64,000 nucleotides of DNA from Phoenix dactylifera (lineage: Eukaryota; Streptophyta; Magnoliopsida; Arecales; Arecaceae): contig NC_052394.1 of the NCBI RefSeq assembly GCF_009389715.1, forward strand, positions 22,880,899 to 22,944,898. Reading direction: 5' to 3'. The notes under the pieces are model-generated. The model did not search any database and was not told the origin of the DNA. It worked only from the letters and a program-made list of their open reading frames with translations. A program made the translations under genes and the position numbers. Below, in pieces: positions 57,057 through 64,000 of this stretch (its first letter is position 1; each line of letters opens with the position of its first letter).

Positions 57057-60000
57057 ATGGATTACCGTTCAGAAGAAGAATCAGAGATAAGTGAATCAGA
57101 GATAGATGACTATGAGGAGAAATTTTACCTGTACTTAAAGGATGGGAAGCTAAAGGTAAAAAATACCGACAGCACATACAAATGCCCTTTCTGTGCAGGC
57201 AAAAAGAAGCAGGACTACAACTATAAAGATCTTCTTCAGCATGCCAATGGAGTGGGTGCTTCTAACCGGACGGCAAAGGTCAAGGCAGACCACCGGGCCC
57301 TTGCAAGGTACTTGAAGAATGACTTTGCTGAGGCTTCAAGTTCGTCGATGCAATGATGATTGTACACACCATCCATTTAAACCAAAAGATGAAGACCAGT
57401 TTGTTTGGCCTTGGATGGGCATTCTAGTGAATGTTCCAACTGAGTATAAAAATGGACGGTATGTAGGTGAAAGTGGAACAAGCTGAAGGAACATCTCTCC
57501 AGATTTAATCCACTGAAGGTCCATCCTTTGTGGAACTTTAGAGGTCACACTGGAAATGCTATTGTTGACTTCAACAAAGACTGGACTGGTTCAAAGATGC
57601 GATGGCATTTGAAAATTCCTTTGATGCTCAACGCTTGGTAAAAGGGACTGGAACGAAAGAAGACACCGAGGGACAGAGATTTATTGGCTGGGTTGCTCGT
57701 GCAGTTGATTACAACTCAACTGGCCCAATTGGGGATCATTTGCGGAAGAATGGAGACCTGAAAACTGTCAATGACCTTACAACAGAAGAAACTCGCAAGA
57801 CAGACAAACTTGTAGCTAACTTAGCAAGCCAAATCGAGGTCAAAAACAAACACCTTCAAGAACTTGAATGCAAATACAATGAAACTACTCTGTCCCTTGA
57901 TAGGATGATGGAGGACAGGGACAAGTTACTACGTGCTTAAATGAAGTGTGTGATTGGGTTATTTACACTTTACTATGTTCCTTTTATCTCGAAAACTTTC
58001 CTCATGTGCTGTAATTTGTCTGTTTCAATTAGCAGTCCTAATAAAAAGTTCTTCTTTTAAAAGTACATAGCAGTTTATGTCTTAATGGATGGAAGGTTTC
58101 ATAGGTTTCTAGATGATTTTTATTACAAAGTGCAAAATTCTAAAGAAATTATGGGTGCTGAAGGGTGAAAATATCTCAAGACTTGAGAAAACATACCTGG
58201 AGATCAATGCTAGGGATAAATATTTCAAGACATGCAAGGATACCTTTAGACCGACACTTGCTTTGGAAGCCTTTAGCTGTTTCATCATGCTGGAATCTCA
58301 TAGCTAATGCAAGTCATTTTTATGCAAATTTCCTGTAATGAATAACATTTGAATTTCATTTAGTACCATAAAAGCCTGGTTCAGTAGAAACAGGTCGCTT
58401 GCTCTAATGACCTGGGTACCTTCTTCATTTGGAAAGGACCCAAGGCATTCCTTCTTTCCTTTCCATTATGCTGGATTCCCTACGAGACATATGTTATGAA
58501 GTAGATTTCACCTTTGAGTAGCTGGATGGAGGAAGCCGGAACATTGATTATCAGCATGCTGCATTTATTTTTTTTCCTAAATAAGATATCAGTTATACTT
58601 TGTATTATTGGACCTGATGTTTGGTTATATAGTCTCTTCCTTGTTTCGTATCAGTCTTTGTGAACAACAGTTTTTATGTTGCATACATGTTGTTTCAGAA
58701 ATGCAAAAGATGCAGCGCATTTCTCGTGAGCATTCACGAAGGATCTTTGAAGATAACGAAAAGCTGTGGGCAGAGTTGGATTCTAAGCGAAAAGAACTAG
58801 ACCTGAGACGCAAACAACTTGATAAGCTGGCTGTTCAAAATGAAATCGACAGAAGGAAGCTTGATGTTGAGAAGCAAAAGGTACAATCCCCTTCTCTTTT
58901 ATTATTACCATTTTAATGATTATATGCTTGTCATTCTGGATGATTACCAGGTTGAACCGTAAGTGTAACTTCAGATCACTGCCATCTCTTGCACTGTCAA
59001 GCTATTGCTTTTTAGAATATTGTGGATTGAAACCTTGTGTTACCTTGGTAAGTCCAGTTTAAGTTTTAGGCCCCTATGATTTTAAGGAAATGTCACTTGG
59101 ACGGTTTACTGTTCACCTTCAGAGAAGAAAAACAAAATATTTAAGATGAAACACTTAAAATATGTGGTTTTTAAAATACTGTCCGTTGAAGAGTTTGCCA
59201 GCTTTCCTGATTGATTTTGAGAGTGGTGTTGGCATTGCCTGTAAGTATGCAGCAGTCATTATGCGATCACACAGTTGGAGGATTATTCTGCACATTGTAT
59301 GATTAGATAATCATACATATAATTATTTTTAATTTTTAGAATAGAAATGAGCTATCCAGAGAGTCTTACTTGTTATATAAATATCTGGGGGAGTCCCCCA
59401 TGTATTATAATTACTTGGGGTGAGATTTTGAAGATACAGAACTCAAGGCTCCAACCTGTGATCTCCCCTTTATGGACGGTATGAGCATTGAGGTAACAAT
59501 CAGGTCATCACATGTGAGCAAGTTCATTCTATATCATTCATTCTTAAAGATTACCAAACTAGTCGAGCACCAAAAAGAGGTTTATCTGCCTTTAAGATTA
59601 CTACCCCTTAGAGTTATATAGAACTACTTACAGGCTTATCCTTTAGTTAACTATTGTGTCAAAATCTTCATTCACAATACAACGTAATGCTCCATGGCTT
59701 TTTCTTTAAAATTATTTAAGAGACAAAAAATGTCAAGTAGCTTGTGAATAGATCCAGAGAGCACACTGTACTTTATGCCTCAAAGGTGGCATGCGATTTG
59801 GCGATCCTGAATCTTTGATTTATAGCCATGTCGGGGCAGGGGTATAGCATTAAGCTAACAAATTCTAGGTGGTACAATGCATATATATCATACAAGGCAG
59901 GTCGGAGAACTTGCATATGCATTTGTCGTAGTTGCTTTTCTATTTTTAATCTAAGAAGGTAGGGGTGTCGATGTAAAACCCGTAAGGAGATCACAAAAGC

Positions 60001-61550
60001 TATTCTATCTAAAATGCCGCTGCAGCAAAAGCACAACTTTCATCGGTGAAAATATTCATTTGAATTATTTGCTCTCTCTGCAGAATGCAATGAAGGATAG
60101 TTCTCTTCAGTTGGCTAGTATGGAGCAGAAGAAAGCTGATGAAGATGTGCTGAGGCTTGTTGAAGAACAGAAGGTTTGTTACAGTGAGCTTGATGCTCTC
60201 AATTAGGAAATGAATGCTCTATTGATATATAGAAAGTGGACTGGAAGCTTTCATCTGACTGATGAAATTGCACAGAGGGAGAAAGAGGCTGCTCTCAAAA
60301 AAATACTCAAGCTGGAAAAGCAGTTGGATGCGAAGCAAAAGCTTGAGTTGGAAATACAACAGTTGAGAGGGCAGCTACAGGTCATGAAGCACATGGGTAG
60401 CGAGGAAGACTCGGAAGTAAAGAAAAAGATGGAGGAGATGAGTGAACAACTGAAGGAGAAGGTTGAAGAAATGGAAGATTTGGAAGCTCTTAACCAAACA
60501 TTAGTGGTCAAAGAGCGTATGAGCAATGATGAGCTGCAGGAAGCTCGTAAGGAGTTGATAAGTGTATGGGATCTTTACCTGTAGATTACTACCTATAAAT
60601 TATACTATAAATTGTACATCTGCGTAATAGTATATGTGATCTTTCATTTCCTGGTTTCTTCTAGAATATGATGATTGACTCAAGTAATGTCTGACACAGG
60701 GCTTGAAAGAAATGTTGAGTACTCGCACTTCGATTGGAATCAAGAGAATGGGCGAGCTGGATGAAACACCATTTAAAATTGCCTGCAATCAGAGATTCTC
60801 AAAAGATGAAGCAGCTGTTAATGCTGCAATGCTCTGCTCTAAGTGGCAGGATGAACTGAGAAACCGGAATGGCACCCTTTTAAAGTTACAATTGTTGACG
60901 GAAAGCCTCAGGTATGGGATTAGCTTGTAACCAGTACAGAAGTGTTCACATATATGGCTATATGCTTATTGCTTTGTACTTTCATAGTAGCATTGCGTTC
61001 ATGCATGCCAAGAGGATGGAAAAATGTAAAGGATTTTATCTCAGAAACTAGAAAGTGAAGCATATTTGCATTTGCTAATTGAAAATCAGTAGTGTTCTGA
61101 ATTGGACCGAAAGTTCAGAACTCTATTTCTCTATGCTACCGAGGGTAAATAAGGAACTGGTGGTGCGAAGTTATGTTGAAAAGAAGCTCTGCTAGATTGC
61201 TTAGATTTCTTGAATTCTTGTATGAACTAACTTCCGAGCAAGAAATCTTCTGTTTAACCTGTCTCTCACTTAAATAATATTCTGAATCCCTGATCAAATA
61301 ATGAAGATATTTATGTTGTGTTGCAGGAAGTCATCCAGGAGGATGATGAGAAATTGCAAGCCTTGAAGGAGGAACTGGGTGATGAGGTTTACAAGGTTGT
61401 CACCACAGCACTGTTGGAGATGAATGAGTACAATCCCAGTGGTAGATATGTCATCCCAGAACTGTGGAACTTCAAGGAGGGCCGGAAGCTACACTGACAG
61501 AGGTCGTTCGGTACATAATGAGGCAGTGGAAGACCCATAAGCGAAAAAAG
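57057..61550 (+). pseudogene. FDM: FDM/IDN2-like XS-XH domain gene with several frame breaks
   Basis: The parts of a FACTOR OF DNA METHYLATION/IDN2-type protein are in order. First is a zf-XS domain with CPFCAGKKKQDYNYKDLLQHA. The XS domain has QFVWPWMGILVNVP, GRYVGESG and HPLWNFRGHTGNAIVDFNKD. A long coiled coil follows in exons 58699-58880, 60084-60173 and 60276-60563. The XH domain ([38 protein letters not shown]) lies in 60700-60911 and 61327-61550. Family members act with IDN2 in RNA-directed DNA methylation. The frame is broken near 57352 (tandem TGA codons), 57480, 57590, 57940 (TAA before the donor), 60876 and 61490. Most look like one missing base in a short homopolymer. The surrounding residues are well conserved, so this is a recent pseudogene or a locally poor assembly. 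Other genes in the window are intact. Confidence 0.8.
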
Positions 61551-62175
61551 GTGAGGCCTCATGTATTTAGCATATACTTATAATATGCTAGTCATTCCCT
61601 TCTTTTGAGGAATGAACAGCATGTTCTTACTGCTCATGCTCAGAGGAAGGAAATTTTCAGATCAGTCTATGTTATCGTGGAGATGAAAACAATCTTTTAG
61701 TATTTCTGAATTTCTTTCGGTACTTTAGCAGACAATGAAAGAAAATGTTGAGAGAAAAGGTTCTTTGTTTTGATGTGTTGGATTATGCATGCAGTTAATT
61801 GATGCTGTTCTGGTAGGCAGAATATATCTCAAACTTTGTTCCTCATCTTTCTGTATACCTTGTTGTGTTAGTTCATATTTCTTCTTGGTATTTTGTGGGA
61901 TGCGGTGATTTCAAGGTGCTACGAGTCTTCTTTTTCTAGGCATTTTCACTGACCAAAGGTTTGATGAGGGCAACCTGGATGAGAAGGCAGCCCTTCGTAG
62001 GCAGGCTCGGATGCAACATGTTAGGTTCCATTCTCTCCAGATTTTCAGAGCGTGATGCTATTATATTCTGTTTATTGTTTATTGGAATAAGATTTCGCTA
62101 GGATCCTTTCAGGCATGGGAAGGATAATTTCCAGGATTATTAGCCACAACTGCTCCCAGTAGTAGCCATATTGCT
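61551..62175 (+). other. Downstream of the XH exon; possible extra exon
   Basis: The XH exon ends at a good donor (aaaaaag|gtgagg), so transcription should continue. A candidate exon at about 61940-62029, after ttttctag and before a GT, reads IFTDQRFDEGNLDEKAALRR and further. I do not recognise it. The usual FDM protein ends soon after the XH lysine/arginine run, so this may be non-coding or a different gene piece. Confidence 0.25.
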
Positions 62176-63699
62176 TAGGCCCTGTTTGGGAGAGCTGTTG
62201 GCAGTAGAGCTGTTAGAAGTAGAGCTGTTGGAAGTAGAGCTGTCTGAAGTAGAGCTGTTATAAAAACTGTTTGCTGTTTGGTAACTACATTCGTAAAGTG
62301 CTGTGGTACTTTATTTTGTGTTGGGTAAACAAACTGAGAAAGTACTTTTGTATGACAAAATTACCATAAAGGACATTGCATAATAAAATATAACATAAAT
62401 TAATACATAAATATACGATATAGTATAATATTATTGTAATATAAAATAATATTATGTTAAGATAGCATAATAGTAATATAATTATAGAATAAATTAATAT
62501 TTGGTAATATAACATAATATTAAATTATTTAACATAACATATTAATGTATTATGATATAATGTAATATATATTATATTTATAGTATAATACAATAATAAA
62601 GTATAAAATATTATAATTATTAGTATAAATTAATTTCTCATAATATAACATAATATTAAATTATTTAAAATAACATATTAATGTATTATAATGTAATGTA
62701 ATATAATACAATATTTATAGTATAATACAATAATAAAGGTATAAAATTATAATTATTATTATAAATTAATTTTTCATAATATAACATAATATTAAATTAT
62801 TAAAATAACATATTAATTTATTATAATGTAATGTAATATAATATAATATTTATAGTATAATACAATAATAAAGGTATAAAATATTATAATTATTAGTATA
62901 AATTAATTTTCATAAATAACATAATTTTAAATTATTTAACATAAATATTAATGTATTATGATATAATATAATATGATATTATATTTATAGTATAATATAA
63001 ATAAAGGTATAAAATATTATAATTATTAGTATAAATTAATTTTTCATAATATAACATAATATTAAATTATTTAATATAACATATTAATGTATTATGATAT
63101 AATATAATATGATATTATATTATAGTATAATACAAAAATAAAGGTATAAAATATTATAATTATAGTATAAAATAATTTCCATAATAATTTTTCATAATTC
63201 TCATAAAATAATTTCCGCGGTCCAGGTGCTCTTATTCGTGGTCCACGCTCGAGGAGGACCTCAGCGTGGGCCGCAAGGTTGATGATAAAAAAAAACAATA
63301 GATTGATTTGGAAGGTATAGAAAAGGATTAAAAGTTTTTCTTCTAAAATGTGGTTCAAGAGATGCATACAAAATTGAAAAGAAAAAAACCTTTCTTGCGG
63401 AAGGGAGTCTGACGGCTAGGTTCTTGGCTCTAGCAGATTTTAGGTTTATAAAGGAACAAACTATGTAATTATGTTATTTAATATGGGCATTTTGTCAAAA
63501 ATATAGCTTTCCGAAAAAGCTGAAACAGCTTCCTCCCAAAAGCTCCAAATTGGAGCTTCCTCCCAAAAGCTGTTTTCAGCTTCCCGCAAAAGCTGAAACA
63601 GCTTTTTGAAAATTTACCAAACACAGTTTTTCATCTAAAAGTACTTTTGGAGGGCCAGAAAGTGCTTCTGGCCCTCCAAAAGCTCTCCCAAACAGGGCC
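62176..63699. mobile_element. PIF/Harbinger-type non-autonomous element, 1.5 kb
   Basis: The left end GGCCCTGTTTGGGAGAGCT and right end AGCTCTCCCAAACAGGGCC are perfect 19-bp inverted repeats. Both are directly flanked by TTA (62173-62175, 63700-63702), the PIF/Harbinger target duplication. Inside the left end are five copies of a 15-bp unit (tagagctgttggaag, 62190-62260). Inside the right end are repeated aaaagct / agcttcc motifs. The middle is a 136-bp AT-rich minisatellite. No transposase frame is visible. The perfect ends suggest fairly recent activity. Confidence 0.8.
62390..63190. repeat. AT-rich minisatellite, 136-bp unit, about five copies
   Basis: The phrase taatataacataatattaaa starts at 62505, 62641 and 62777. 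A variant is at 62913 and another full copy at 63047, giving spacings of 136, 136, 136 and 134 bp. Each unit also contains attaatgtattat and atttatagtataatac. The array is almost pure A/T and lies wholly inside the PIF-type element. Confidence 0.85.
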
Positions 63700-63702
63700 T
63701 TA

Positions 63703-64000
63703 GCCTCATTCTTGGGACATCAGTAGTCTATTGCTTTCCTGATCTGATAGCTTATCTAATGCATTGCCATGTCATGCTTCCGTTTCTCTAAATCGAACAA
63801 GTCATTTACAAGTTACATATCTTGTGTGTTAAAAGGGATTGGGTGATTTAACTAATAAGTGTTCTTGTTTTGTTAAAATCAAAAGTTTCAAAACCGTAAT
63901 TCTGTTATAGATGCATGACAAGCTGACTGTATACTGCATAACTGGATGTTCCATAGCCGATTATCTGTGGGAAATGATAGGATCATGTGCTGCTCTTGTA
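63703..64000. other. Right edge, nothing recognised
   Basis: AT-rich sequence to the end of the window without a recognisable frame, repeat or RNA gene. It may be 3' or intronic sequence of the XS-XH locus. Confidence 0.4.

Noticed and set aside
59390-59520. Possible SINE in an XS-XH intron (gggggagtcccccatg; ctccaacctgtgatctcc)
   Set aside because: Suggestive words only; no boundaries, target duplication or tail could be shown.

Overview
This is plant nuclear DNA, most likely from a non-grass monocot such as a palm. The organism is an inference. It rests on a GC-rich single-exon FPF1-like gene, long AT-rich introns, and many decayed LINE, LTR and MITE remnants around sparse single-copy genes. 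All genes are eukaryotic, with GT-AG introns (one GC-AG). I see no prokaryotic operons, CRISPR arrays or rRNA.

Layout. 0-4 kb: decayed LINE RNase H, a CACTA transposon end, SINE/tRNA-like pieces and the 3' part of a methyl-CpG-binding-domain-like gene (+). 4.7-9.4 kb: a 338-bp tandem duplication, a divergent satellite-like array, an isolated GC-rich ORF of unknown function and a retrotransposon primer-binding-site remnant. 10.9-13.9 kb: an ASYMMETRIC LEAVES1/ROUGH SHEATH2 MYB gene (-) with a leader intron. 14-19 kb: intergenic, with a MITE and LTR-like DNA. 19.5-27.2 kb: cytosolic triosephosphate isomerase (+), nine coding exons. 30.0-32.8 kb: a receptor-like cytoplasmic kinase of the RLCK-VII/PBL type (+). 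34.8-41.5 kb: an SCL30/SCL33-type SR splicing factor (-). 42-47 kb: repeat-rich DNA with no recognised gene. 47.4-47.8 kb: an FPF1-like gene (-). 49.5-50.4 kb: a complete hAT-type non-autonomous element. 51 kb: two opposed LINE fragments. 52.6-61.6 kb: an FDM/IDN2-like XS-XH gene (+) of the RNA-directed DNA methylation family, with an inferred 4.4-kb leader intron and at least five small frame breaks. 62.2-63.7 kb: a complete PIF/Harbinger-type non-autonomous element containing a 136-bp AT-rich minisatellite.

The genes are independent housekeeping and developmental loci: glycolysis, leaf polarity, signalling, splicing, flowering and silencing. They are not a functional cluster. No wholly new system is evident. 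The most checkable points are the GC-AG intron in TPI, the localised frame damage in the XS-XH gene, and the composite PIF element. Exon models were read by eye from splice consensus, reading phase and recalled family similarity. No alignment was run.
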